In this document: piece by piece, positions 34,807-42,589 of the stretch
How the letters are laid out: the number at the start of each line of letters is the position of its first letter
Numbering within the stretch: position 1 is the first letter of the stretch
Origin: Phycisphaerae bacterium
Lineage (GTDB): Bacteria > Planctomycetota > Phycisphaerae > UBA1845 > PWPN01
Reading direction: 5' to 3'
Length of the DNA: 64,000 bases
Assembly (NCBI GenBank): GCA_030372985.1
Contig: JAUCQB010000180.1
Coordinates: 62,001 to 126,000 of the forward strand
Translations under genes and position numbers: made by a program
The notes under the pieces: generated by a model
Told to the model about the DNA's origin: nothing
What the model saw: only the letters and a program-made list of their open reading frames with translations
Databases searched by the model: none

Positions 34807-36750
34807 TCAGTTTTTGACCAGCTTCTTGACCTGCTCAGTGGTTCCGGGGCCGAAGATATGCTGAGCCAACATTCGGCCGTCGGGGCCGATCAGGCAAGTG
34901 TAGGGAATACCCAGGCCGTCGAGCATCTCAAAAGTCTCCTCGGCCCCGGACTCCGGTCCCCATACCTGCGGCCAGTCCATTTTCTTTTGCGAGACCGCTT
35001 CCTTGAAGTCCTTGTTCTCGGTGTCGAGACTTACTCCAATGAGAACGAAGCCTGATTCACTCTTCATGGCCTCGTAGAGGGCCTTGACATTCGGGATCTC
35101 CTTCTGACACGGGGGGCACCAGCTTGCCCAGAAGTCGAGAAAGACGTACTTGCCCTTCAGCTCAGAGAGCTTGTACTTCGTCCCATCCAGGCCGATGAGG
35201 GTGAAGTCCGGCACAGTCTGACCGACGGGGATCTTGACCCCCGTCGGTCCCGGACCGCCGCCCGCGACGGCCGGAGTTGCGACTTCTTCCAGAACGATGC
35301 GGTAGTCGGTTTTGCCTGCGACCATGGTCTGGCGTATCGGTCTGCTGGACCCGGCCTTGACGATGGTGAAAATGAGTTCGCCTTCCGGAGCGTGCTTGAA
35401 CAAGAACCCGCCTTCCTCATCGGTTGCGGCCCGCATTCCGATGGTCTGGTATCCTTTCCATTCTTCCAGCACGACCCACGCCTGTTCGATCGGCTCATCG
35501 TCCGGCCCGACCACGGTTCCGGCGATGGCTTCTCCCGCGTTCAGCCTGGCATCGAGGGTACCGGTCTGCCCCGCGTTGAGTGAGACTTCCCGCACATCCG
35601 GGGCGTGATCGGGGTGCTGGAAGGTGAGGGGAATCAGCCCGGCCGGCAACCCGCTCAACTGGTACTCTCCATCCAGGTCGGTCCAGGTCACCGGCATGTC
35701 AGAGCGACTCTTTCGTCCGGCGCTCACCCGCACCCCGGCAAGCGGCTCATCTTTGTCGTCGGTGATTCTCCCTCGCACCTTGGCGGCGATGTTCACGATG
35801 ATTCTGTGCAGGGCCGGCCGGGTCGTTGCCGGCATCGTTTCGGCCGCCGGTTGTGAAGCCGTCAGATAGAGCCGCTCATCAAAGCCCGCCATTCTGACGT
35901 AACGGTCTCCATTAAGCCGCAGGCGGATTTCATCCACCTCTTCGCCGATGCCCCGCAGGGTGGCCCGGCCATTCGCGTCGCTCATGGCCTCGACTGAGCT
36001 TCTGGTCGATTCGATCCAGCCTTCGATCAATACCTTCTCAGCCGGGTCGCCGTCGCTGGTGACGACAAGCAGTTCAACGGGAAGCTCCGCGGACAGGTCG
36101 ATGTCCTCCTCCGCGTCCTGCTCGTCGATCTCCAGGATCGTTCGGAACGTGGCAAAACCGTCTGCCACGACCTTAAGACGGGCTTTCCCCCGCACGATTC
36201 CCGTGAGGGTGTACTTGCCCTTCGCATCGGTCCGGGCCGCCGTTTCACGACCGCCGCTTTCACCCAAGACCCTCGCGTTCGCGACCGGCTTGCCGCTTGA
36301 CCTGGCCCGCACGACGCCGCTGATGGTGCCCGCCCCTTGGAGGGCGGCATCGACAAACGCCGGGTTCTCTGGATCGGTCGGGTCGACCTCCTGCACGAAT
36401 TCCTGGTAACCATCCATTTGGATACGGACGCGCACGTTTTCATTGACCCGCTTGGGCAAGCGGATGCGAATCTCGCCGCCCTTCCCGGACTCGCCCTCCG
36501 CAATCGGCGGATCCCCGGGCTTGGCGTTCAGGGCTTCAACGCGGATTCGTGCCCCCGTGATGCCGCCTCCGTAGTAGTTGAGGACCAGACCTTCGATCAC
36601 TTGCCCGCCGGATTGCTCATCCGCCGGAGCCGACTCCGCCTGCTCGCTTCCTGCTTCGGCGTCGTCGTTCATTTGACCCGTTACCGGGCCGACAATCAGC
36701 ATCGTGGCCGCCACGGCCCAAACGACGGTTCTCAGCAACTCGTATCCCAT
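34807..36750 (-). CDS. TlpA-like thioredoxin-fold protein with repeated carboxypeptidase-regulatory-like domains
   Basis: The protein (647 residues from ATG 36750) has a signal peptide ending near VTGQ. At least four carboxypeptidase regulatory-like beta-sandwiches follow (GTISGVVRARSSGKPVANA; KVRGRITDDKDEPLAGVRV; AIAGTVVGPDDEPIEQAWV, each ending in a DxxGxY-type strand). The C-terminal 145 residues form a thiol-disulfide reductase-like domain: GQTVPDFTLIGLDG, then FLDFWASWCPPCQKEI with the CPPC redox pair, and GIPYTCLIGPDGRML. TlpA/ResA proteins reduce disulfides in the periplasm or act in cytochrome c maturation. The N-terminal domains probably mediate surface attachment or binding. It is transcribed convergently with the parvulin gene. 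Confidence 0.85.
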   Translation of the reverse strand: MGYELLRTVVWAVAATMLIVGPVTGQMNDDAEAGSEQAESAPADEQSGGQVIEGLVLNYYGGGITGARIRVEALNAKPGDPPIAEGESGKGGEIRIRLPKRVNENVRVRIQMDGYQEFVQEVDPTDPENPAFVDAALQGAGTISGVVRARSSGKPVANARVLGESGGRETAARTDAKGKYTLTGIVRGKARLKVVADGFATFRTILEIDEQDAEEDIDLSAELPVELLVVTSDGDPAEKVLIEGWIESTRSSVEAMSDANGRATLRGIGEEVDEIRLRLNGDRYVRMAGFDERLYLTASQPAAETMPATTRPALHRIIVNIAAKVRGRITDDKDEPLAGVRVSAGRKSRSDMPVTWTDLDGEYQLSGLPAGLIPLTFQHPDHAPDVREVSLNAGQTGTLDARLNAGEAIAGTVVGPDDEPIEQAWVVLEEWKGYQTIGMRAATDEEGGFLFKHAPEGELIFTIVKAGSSRPIRQTMVAGKTDYRIVLEEVATPAVAGGGPGPTGVKIPVGQTVPDFTLIGLDGTKYKLSELKGKYVFLDFWASWCPPCQKEIPNVKALYEAMKSESGFVLIGVSLDTENKDFKEAVSQKKMDWPQVWGPESGAEETFEMLDGLGIPYTCLIGPDGRMLAQHIFGPGTTEQVKKLVKN

Positions 36751-36916
36751 TGTGTTTGCCCCGTTACACGAAGAGAAACACAACATCCTGCGGCAAGGCC
36801 GCACAAGTGCCGCACGCGGTTACCCGGTCGAGCAGTCTCTCTTGTCGCCCTTGCCGCACCAGTGTGAAGGGTCCGCAGTCCTGAGCCTGCGCAGCCCCCT
36901 CTTGCGGCCCCGCTGC

Positions 36917-36922
36917 ATTATA
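36917..36922 (-). promoter_or_regulatory. Perfect -10 element for the TlpA-like gene
   Basis: TATAAT on the minus strand at 36922-36917 lies about 165 bases upstream of the ATG at 36750. No convincing -35 is present, so it could be an extended or alternative promoter. Confidence 0.35.
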
Positions 36923-37157
36923 CACTCGCATGCTGAAAGAGGGAGATGGCCAGACGCCACAACGGCAGACCCGACGCCGTGGCGGCGTGGCGGAGCCCTT
37001 CGGGAAAACCCTGACTCGGCGAGGGTTTCAGGCGAGGACTGCTCCGCGGTTCTCGCACATATCCTCAGAACCTTATGGCCAGAGCTCTGTGCGGCTTGCG
37101 CGCATGTTGCTGGATCGCAGCACGTTTTGGCTGCGGCCCGCAAAAAAGCGGTCCGCC
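36923..37157. other. Region after glpP with two stem-loops, no gene
   Basis: Directly after the glpP stop, GCGGCCCGC at 37133-37141 and GCGGTCCGC at 37148-37156 pair with one mismatch around an A6/T6 loop. Further on, AAACCCT at 37006-37012 pairs with AGGGTTT at 37022-37028, and the minus-strand RNA then continues U-rich. The second looks more like the glpP terminator. No gene is visible in the rest. Confidence 0.45.
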
Positions 37158-37757
37158 TCAGGACGTCGAGCGATTGAGCTGCCACAGATCGGCTGTACTG
37201 GTGCTGACCGCGTCACAGCCGGCTTCGATGAGGCGGCGAACCAAGTCGGCAGATCGGATGAGGCCGCCGGCGATCCGCGGCATGGGGACGTTGGCGAATT
37301 GCGGGAGGACTTCGAGGGCGGCCACGCCGGGGACGAGTTCGATAATGTCGGGCTGCGACTGTTCGACGATGTGCAAGCCGCGATCCACGGCCCGGCCGTC
37401 CTGGAGGAACAGCAGCAAGATCGACGCCAATCCCTGCTTTCGGGCCGCGGACACCATGTGGGGGCGGACGGTAATGATCCCGTCGATCTGGCCGATGCCG
37501 GCCAGGTACCGGAGGCCGGCATCGTCACTGCTCAGGCCGGCCAGCAGGTCGATGTGCAGCATGATGGGCAGGTGGGCCAGAGGTCCCTTTCTGAGCCAAT
37601 CGAGCATGCTGGCAAGATCGGCCAGTTCGCAACCCTGGAGAAACAGGAGGCTGGCCTCGGCCACCAATGCCGTATCAACATTGGCCTGCGAGACCACAGG
37701 AATGATCGGTCGCGTCAGCCATTGCCGGATGTCGTCTGAACGATCAGTCTTTTTCAT
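37158..37757 (-). CDS. glpP: Glycerol-3-phosphate-responsive antiterminator
   Basis: The 199-residue protein matches GlpP of Bacillus in length (about 190) and layout. It is a small TIM-barrel-type protein with PVVSQANVDTALVAEASLLF, LHIDLLAGLSSDDAGLRYL, IDGIITVRPHMVSAARKQG, ELVPGVAALEVLPQF and the C-terminal RIAGGLIRSADLVRRLIEAG plus STS. GlpP binds glycerol-3-phosphate and then mRNA leaders of glp genes, preventing early termination. Here it is transcribed divergently from the glp operon, with 286 bases between the starts that contain a promoter and stem-loop on the operon side. A glpP gene next to its probable target is a strong functional pairing. Confidence 0.9.
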   Translation of the reverse strand: MKKTDRSDDIRQWLTRPIIPVVSQANVDTALVAEASLLFLQGCELADLASMLDWLRKGPLAHLPIMLHIDLLAGLSSDDAGLRYLAGIGQIDGIITVRPHMVSAARKQGLASILLLFLQDGRAVDRGLHIVEQSQPDIIELVPGVAALEVLPQFANVPMPRIAGGLIRSADLVRRLIEAGCDAVSTSTADLWQLNRSTS

Positions 37758-37882
37758 GAGGCGATCCGCTCCGCCCTTTTCGCATCTGCTGTCTCGCTGC
37801 CTTGCTCTCTTTCCGCCTTCTTTTGTCTCGCTCGGACCGGAATCCTCTCCGGGCCCCTCTCGTTGCGGCTTTGCTCCGACTC

Positions 37883-37912
37883 TTGACAGGGGCCGCCGCC
37901 TGCCGATACACT
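37883..37912 (+). promoter_or_regulatory. Sigma-70-type promoter of the glp operon
   Basis: A perfect TTGACA at 37883-37888 is followed after 18 bases by TACACT at 37907-37912 (four of six matches). Transcription would start near 37919, giving a leader of about 125 bases before the ATG at 38044. Confidence 0.6.
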
Positions 37913-37971
37913 ACTGTTAACACTGGATTCAAGCCAGCGTTCATCGTATTGCGGGCCAGAGAACAAGAGAA

Positions 37972-38010
37972 AGGCCCCTGCGAGCTTCGAGCCTTCGCAG
38001 GGGCCTCTTT
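37972..38010 (+). promoter_or_regulatory. Leader stem-loop of the glp operon, probable GlpP-controlled terminator
   Basis: AGGCCCCTGCGA at 37972-37983 pairs perfectly with TCGCAGGGGCCT at 37995-38006 around an 11-base loop and is followed by CTTT. It sits about 50 bases after the predicted transcription start and 37 bases before the first start codon. In Bacillus, GlpP acts on inverted repeats at exactly this kind of position. The U-tract is weak, so the terminator reading is inferred mainly from context. Confidence 0.6.
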
Positions 38011-38043
38011 GCGCGCGCCTGGTGTCCGGTTGAGGGCGGAACC

Positions 38044-38985
38044 ATGAACCGTTTCGAGATGGCAGCGAGTTTCGTTGGCAGGGCCCGTCGTCTGGTCGGG
38101 CGAGGTCCTTCGTCCGTGGCTTTGTTGGCGTGGATGACCGGGTGTTCATTGCCAGGTGACGGCGTCAAGAAAGCGACAGGCCCCTCGCCACCCACGGTCG
38201 TCATTCAGTCGCATCGTGGGGCGGGAAAACTCGCCCCCGAGAACACCATGCAGGCGTTTGAGCTGGCGTGGCGGCTCGGCACGGTGCCGGAAGCCGATGT
38301 CCGGACAACCAAGGACGGCGTGGTCGTGGCGTTCCACGACACGACTTTCGATCGGCTGGTCAGCAACCTGCCGCCCGATTTGCGGGGCAAGGGTACAAGC
38401 GACCTGACCTGGTCGGAGCTGACCAAGTTGCGAATCGGCCCGCAGGGGCAGCCGATTCCTCAGATCGTGGAAGTGCTGGATGCCATACGCGGCCGGCCCG
38501 AGCGATGGTTGTATCTTGACGTCAAGCAGGTGCCGCTTGAGCGCCTGGCTGAGATGGTCTCGCAGCGCGGGGTTGCATCGCAGGTGATCCTGGCGTCAAC
38601 GAAATACGAGGAACTCCGACGATGGAAGGAATTGCTGCCCCAGTCGCAGACACTGCTGTGGATGGGCGGCACCGAGGCCAGGCTGGGCGAGCGACTCGAA
38701 GAAGTCAGAACGGCGAGTTTTGCGGGCGTGACCCAGCTTCAGATCCACGTGAAGGTGGGCGACTTGACGTCAGAGGGCGGCTTCCAGCCGTCCGCCGCGT
38801 TCCTGCGAGCGGTCGCAGAGGAGCTCGAAGCTCGCCGTATTCTGTTCCAGGCCTTCTGCCCGGGCGGCTGTGACGTGGCCGGGTATGAGCGATTGTTGCA
38901 GCTTGGGGTCCAGTCGTTCGCCACGGACGACCCGGAGGCGGCACTCGAGGCCGTCCGCAACCACCAGAAACGGAGCGGGAAATGA
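38044..38985 (+). CDS. Glycerophosphodiester phosphodiesterase, lipoprotein
   Basis: The enzyme splits glycerophosphodiesters into sn-glycerol-3-phosphate and an alcohol. The 313-residue protein has the GDPD signature: SHRGAGKLAPENTMQAFE (substrate-binding His-Arg and metal-binding Glu), EADVRTTKDGVVVAFHDTT (acidic metal ligands and the second catalytic His) and a KGTSDLTWSEL segment. Its N-terminus ends in the lipobox WMTGC after a rather long basic stretch, so it should be anchored outside the cytoplasm. It is the first gene of the operon, and its stop overlaps the next start by four bases (ATGA). It would feed G3P to the antiporters encoded downstream. Confidence 0.9.
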   Translation: MNRFEMAASFVGRARRLVGRGPSSVALLAWMTGCSLPGDGVKKATGPSPPTVVIQSHRGAGKLAPENTMQAFELAWRLGTVPEADVRTTKDGVVVAFHDTTFDRLVSNLPPDLRGKGTSDLTWSELTKLRIGPQGQPIPQIVEVLDAIRGRPERWLYLDVKQVPLERLAEMVSQRGVASQVILASTKYEELRRWKELLPQSQTLLWMGGTEARLGERLEEVRTASFAGVTQLQIHVKVGDLTSEGGFQPSAAFLRAVAEELEARRILFQAFCPGGCDVAGYERLLQLGVQSFATDDPEAALEAVRNHQKRSGK

Positions 38986-40373
38986 GCTGCGAGCAACGAT
39001 CACAGGCTACCTGTGAAGAGGGATTCATCGAGCGAGTCGAACGGGCACTCCGTATGGTGTCGGACACACGGGAGGTGCGGGTCGGCGAGGGTGTGATCGG
39101 TTTGACGGCCGATGTCTTTCGCCGGCAGTTTCCCGAGTCAACGGCGGTGGTTGTTGCCGACCGCAACACATTCCTGGTGGCCGGACAACGCGTATCAGGT
39201 TTGTGCCGAAAGGCCGGTCTGCCGGTAGCAGAGTCCCTTGTTCTCGAAGAACCGGATTTGCACGCCGAGTATCGTCATGTGGAGCGGTTGCAGAGCGTCC
39301 TGAACGGCAGCGGCGCGGTGCCCATCGCGGTCGGTTCGGGCACAATCAACGATCTGACCAAGCTGGCGGCCCACCTCTGCGGAAGACCGTATATGGTTGT
39401 GGCGACCGCCGCGCCGATGGACGGATACACGGCATTCGGAGCGTCGATTACCCGGCATGGCTCGAAGGAGACGTACTTCTGTGCGGCCCCGCGGGCGGTG
39501 ATTGCCGATTTGGACGTCGTGTGCGAGGCACCCGGCGAGCTGAATGCGGCCGGCTACGCGGATCTTGCGGCGAAGACCACGGCCGGGGCAGATTGGATTC
39601 TGGCCGATGCATTGGGTGTTGAGGCCATCGAGCCGGAAGCGTGGCATCTTGTGCAGAGACGCCTCCGAGAATGGGTTGCCGACCCGGCGGCGATTCAAAG
39701 AGGTGATCGCGCGGCGATCCGAGGGCTGCTGGAGGGCCTGCTGATGACCGGGTTCGCGATGCAGCACTGCCGGTCCAGCCGCCCAGCCTCGGGTGCCGAG
39801 CACCAGTTCAGCCACCTCTGGGACATGGAGCACCATCGACATGCAGACACAGTCCCGCTGCATGGTCACAAGGTCGGCGTAGGAACGCTGGCGGTGACGC
39901 TGTTATATGAGGAGATGCTGCGATACCCGCTTCAACTGATGGACGCGCAGCGAATCTGCGATCGTCGGCCGGATGTGGAGTCGGTTCGCGAGCAGGTTCG
40001 CCAGATGCACACGGTACCCGAGTTGCGGGAGGTCTCGCTCCGGGAAGTCGAGGCCAAGCATCTTGATCGAGAGCAGGCCCTGGCGCTACTGCAAAGGCTG
40101 CGGAAGGTGTGGCCCGATCTGCGGGATCGACTGCGCGAGCAACTGATTCCTTCGCGGGTTCTTTGCGGGATGCTGGAGCAGGCGGGGGCCCCGTGCCGGC
40201 CGGAGGCGATCGGCATTGACCTGCCACGGTTGCGGCGCAGCTATCTTGCGGCACAGCAAATACGGCGTAGGTTCACCGTGCTGGATCTGGCGACTCTGAC
40301 AGGGCTTCTGCCCGAATGCCTGGAGCGGCTTTTCGCCCGAGGCGGGGCATGGGAGCAATTGGGACGCGAATAA
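38982..40373 (+). CDS. sn-Glycerol-1-phosphate dehydrogenase (AraM/EgsA family)
   Basis: This 463-residue protein belongs to the iron-containing-alcohol-dehydrogenase superfamily and resembles B. subtilis AraM, which reduces DHAP to glycerol-1-phosphate. The NAD-binding glycine motif is AVGSGTINDLTKLAA; AAPMDGYTAFGASITRHGSK is a strong family segment. Metal ligands are expected in AAGYADLAAKTTAGADW, GAEHQFSHLWDMEHH and LHGHKVGVGTLAV. It is longer than AraM (about 394) through a C-terminal extension. It overlaps both neighbours' operon context: ATGA with the phosphodiesterase, nine bases before the antiporter gene. G1P is the archaeal lipid backbone, so its presence in a bacterial glp operon is noteworthy. 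Confidence 0.88.
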   Translation: MSCEQRSQATCEEGFIERVERALRMVSDTREVRVGEGVIGLTADVFRRQFPESTAVVVADRNTFLVAGQRVSGLCRKAGLPVAESLVLEEPDLHAEYRHVERLQSVLNGSGAVPIAVGSGTINDLTKLAAHLCGRPYMVVATAAPMDGYTAFGASITRHGSKETYFCAAPRAVIADLDVVCEAPGELNAAGYADLAAKTTAGADWILADALGVEAIEPEAWHLVQRRLREWVADPAAIQRGDRAAIRGLLEGLLMTGFAMQHCRSSRPASGAEHQFSHLWDMEHHRHADTVPLHGHKVGVGTLAVTLLYEEMLRYPLQLMDAQRICDRRPDVESVREQVRQMHTVPELREVSLREVEAKHLDREQALALLQRLRKVWPDLRDRLREQLIPSRVLCGMLEQAGAPCRPEAIGIDLPRLRRSYLAAQQIRRRFTVLDLATLTGLLPECLERLFARGGAWEQLGRE

Positions 40374-40382
40374 CGGGATCAG

Positions 40383-41732
40383 ATGATGCTGAGGCAAATC
40401 ACAACACTGTTGCGGCCTGCTCCCGAGATCGATCGCATTCGCGATGCCGCCAAGGTCGAGCGCCAGTACGCTTACTGGCGACAGAGAATTCTCTATGCGA
40501 GCCTGATCGGCTACGCGGTTTTCTATTTGGTGCGCAAGAACCTGCCTATCGCGATGCCGGTCATGCAAGAAACGATGGGCGTGACCAAGGCCGATCTTGG
40601 CCTGTTCTTGACGCTGCATGGTGTCCTCTACGGCGTATCCAAATTTGCCAACGGATTCCTGGGCGATCGGACAAACCCTCGATGGTTCATGGCTCTGGGG
40701 CTGTTGCTCTCGGCGATGATGAACATCTTCTGCGGGTTCACCGGCGCGGCCCTGACCTTCGGTGTCTTCTGGGTGATGAACGGGTGGTTTCAGGGCATGG
40801 GCTTTCCGCCCTGTGCGCGGAGTCTCACGCAATGGTTCTCGCCCGCCGAACGGGGCACAAAGTTCGCTTTGTGGAACACGTCGCATTCGATCGGAGCGGC
40901 CGCGGCCCTTGGGCTCTGCAGCCTGCTGGTCACTCACGACTGGCGGTTGTGCTTCCTGGTTCCAGCGGTGGTCGCGGTGGCGGGGGCGGTTTTCCTTGTC
41001 GATCGGCTGCGAGACTCGCCGCAGTCGCTCGGTCTGCCTCCCATCGAGACGTATTGGGACATGCACGAGGGCGGCTCCGGGCAAAACGCGGACGCGGACA
41101 GTGAGGCCACGGCCTTTCGCGAATTCGTCATTCACCGCGTGTTGCTCAACCCGATGATCTGGGTCGTGAGCCTCGCCAACTTCTTTGTGTACACGCTGCG
41201 GTATGCGCTTCTCGACTGGGGCCCGACCATGCTCTCGGAGATGAAGGGGATTCACGTGAGCAAGGCCGGCTGGAGCGTGGCGGCGTATGAATTGGCCGGT
41301 GTGGCGGGCATGCTGCTCAGCGGGTGGATGACCGACAGGGTCTTCCGGGGACGAGCCGGCCGTGCATGTGCCGTCTGGATGGGTTTGTGCGGCGTGTGCG
41401 TCTGGTTGTTCTGGCGATCGCCTTCGCAATCGCCGTTGGTGTACAGTGCGTTGTTGTGTGCGGCGGGTTTCTTCATCTATGGTCCGCAATGTCTGGTCGG
41501 CGTGATTGCGGCCAACCTGGCATCACGGCGTGCGGCGGCGACCGCCATCGGGCTGACCGGCCTGCTGGGTTATCTGAGTACGGTACTTTCCGGGTGGGGG
41601 CTGGGGCGAATCGCCGACACGGCCGGCTGGGACCCGGTGTTCGTGGTCCTGCTGGCGTCGGCTGTTGTCGCGGGCCTGCTGTTCGTGTTGTGCTGGAACG
41701 CGGTTGCCGTTGAGCACGTGGAGAAGTCGTGA
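40383..41732 (+). CDS. Organophosphate:phosphate antiporter, GlpT-type (first copy)
   Basis: The 449-residue major-facilitator protein has about 12 predicted membrane helices and OPA-family landmarks: YAVFYLVRKNLPIAMPVMQE (helix 1 with the conserved Arg), KFANGFLGDRTNPRWFMALG (loop 2-3), and WFQGMGFPPCARSLTQWFSP. OPA carriers exchange inorganic phosphate for sugar phosphates or glycerol-3-phosphate across the inner membrane. Context points to G3P or G1P. A second, different copy ends the operon. Its stop overlaps the HAD gene's GTG start by four bases. Confidence 0.9.
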   Translation: MMLRQITTLLRPAPEIDRIRDAAKVERQYAYWRQRILYASLIGYAVFYLVRKNLPIAMPVMQETMGVTKADLGLFLTLHGVLYGVSKFANGFLGDRTNPRWFMALGLLLSAMMNIFCGFTGAALTFGVFWVMNGWFQGMGFPPCARSLTQWFSPAERGTKFALWNTSHSIGAAAALGLCSLLVTHDWRLCFLVPAVVAVAGAVFLVDRLRDSPQSLGLPPIETYWDMHEGGSGQNADADSEATAFREFVIHRVLLNPMIWVVSLANFFVYTLRYALLDWGPTMLSEMKGIHVSKAGWSVAAYELAGVAGMLLSGWMTDRVFRGRAGRACAVWMGLCGVCVWLFWRSPSQSPLVYSALLCAAGFFIYGPQCLVGVIAANLASRRAAATAIGLTGLLGYLSTVLSGWGLGRIADTAGWDPVFVVLLASAVVAGLLFVLCWNAVAVEHVEKS

Positions 41733-42589
41733 GCGAGCTACCGGGCAAACATGGCGCGTCGTCGAAGGCGAACCTTCAAACCATTCGACACCTGGCGCTG
41801 GACATGGATGGCACCATCTACAAGGGCGGCACCTTGTTTGATTTCACGCCGACCTTTCTGGCAAGGCTGCGAGAGATGGGGATCGGCTACACCTTTCTGA
41901 CCAACAACTCGTCGCGGAGCGTGGCGGATTACGTCGGCCACCTGCGCAAGATGGGTATCGAAGCCCAGGCCGGCGAAATCTACAGCTCGTCACTCTGCAC
42001 GACCGACTACCTGCGCAGGAATCTCCCCCAGATCCACCAACTCTTTGTTCTCGGCACACCCAGTCTCCAACGGGAGTTCGCCGAGGCGGGTTTTGAAATC
42101 CTGGGTCCAAACGAGGAGCCGGACGCTGTGGTTGCGGGATTCGACACGGGCTTGGCGTTCGAGCGGCTATGCAAGGCGGCCTGGTGGATCAAGCGGGGCA
42201 AGCCGTTCATCGCCACGCATCCGGACCGTGTGTGTCCGACGGATCAGCCGACCGTGCTGGTGGATTGCGGAGCGGTGTGTGCGTGTTTGACGGAGGCGAC
42301 AGGCGTGAAGCCGCTGGTTGTTCTGGGCAAGCCCGATCCGGCGATGCTCACCGGTATCCTCGTCCGGCACTCGCTGCAGCCGTCGCAACTGGCGATGGTC
42401 GGCGACCGGCTCTACACGGACATGGTGATGGCCCACCGCGCGGGTGCGTTGGGCATTCTGGTTTTGACGGGTGAGGCAACAGAAAAGGACGTCGCGGCCT
42501 GTTCTGAACGACCGGACCTGGTGGTACCGAGCCTCAGGGAGTTGGGAGAGTTGCTGGCCGTGGCACACGGTGACAAGAACGATCGATGA
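41729..42589 (+). CDS. HAD-IIA phosphatase (NagD/AraL/PGP-like)
   Basis: The 286-residue protein starts with GTG inside the stop of the upstream antiporter gene. It has DMDGTIYKGG near residue 30 (motif I), LTNNSSRS (motif II), VLGKPDPAMLTGIL (motif III lysine) and MVGDRLYTDMVMAHRAGA (motif IV), plus the C2 cap typical of HAD class IIA. Relatives remove phosphate from glycerol-phosphate, 4-nitrophenylphosphate and sugar phosphates. In this operon a glycerol-phosphate phosphatase role (releasing glycerol) is the natural suggestion. Its stop overlaps the GlpD start by four bases (ATGA). Confidence 0.88.
   Translation: MSELPGKHGASSKANLQTIRHLALDMDGTIYKGGTLFDFTPTFLARLREMGIGYTFLTNNSSRSVADYVGHLRKMGIEAQAGEIYSSSLCTTDYLRRNLPQIHQLFVLGTPSLQREFAEAGFEILGPNEEPDAVVAGFDTGLAFERLCKAAWWIKRGKPFIATHPDRVCPTDQPTVLVDCGAVCACLTEATGVKPLVVLGKPDPAMLTGILVRHSLQPSQLAMVGDRLYTDMVMAHRAGALGILVLTGEATEKDVAACSERPDLVVPSLRELGELLAVAHGDKNDR

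Noticed and set aside
37133-37156. The stem with the A6/T6 loop as a classical terminator of glpP
   Set aside because: The T run is in the loop rather than after the stem, so it is not a standard intrinsic terminator.
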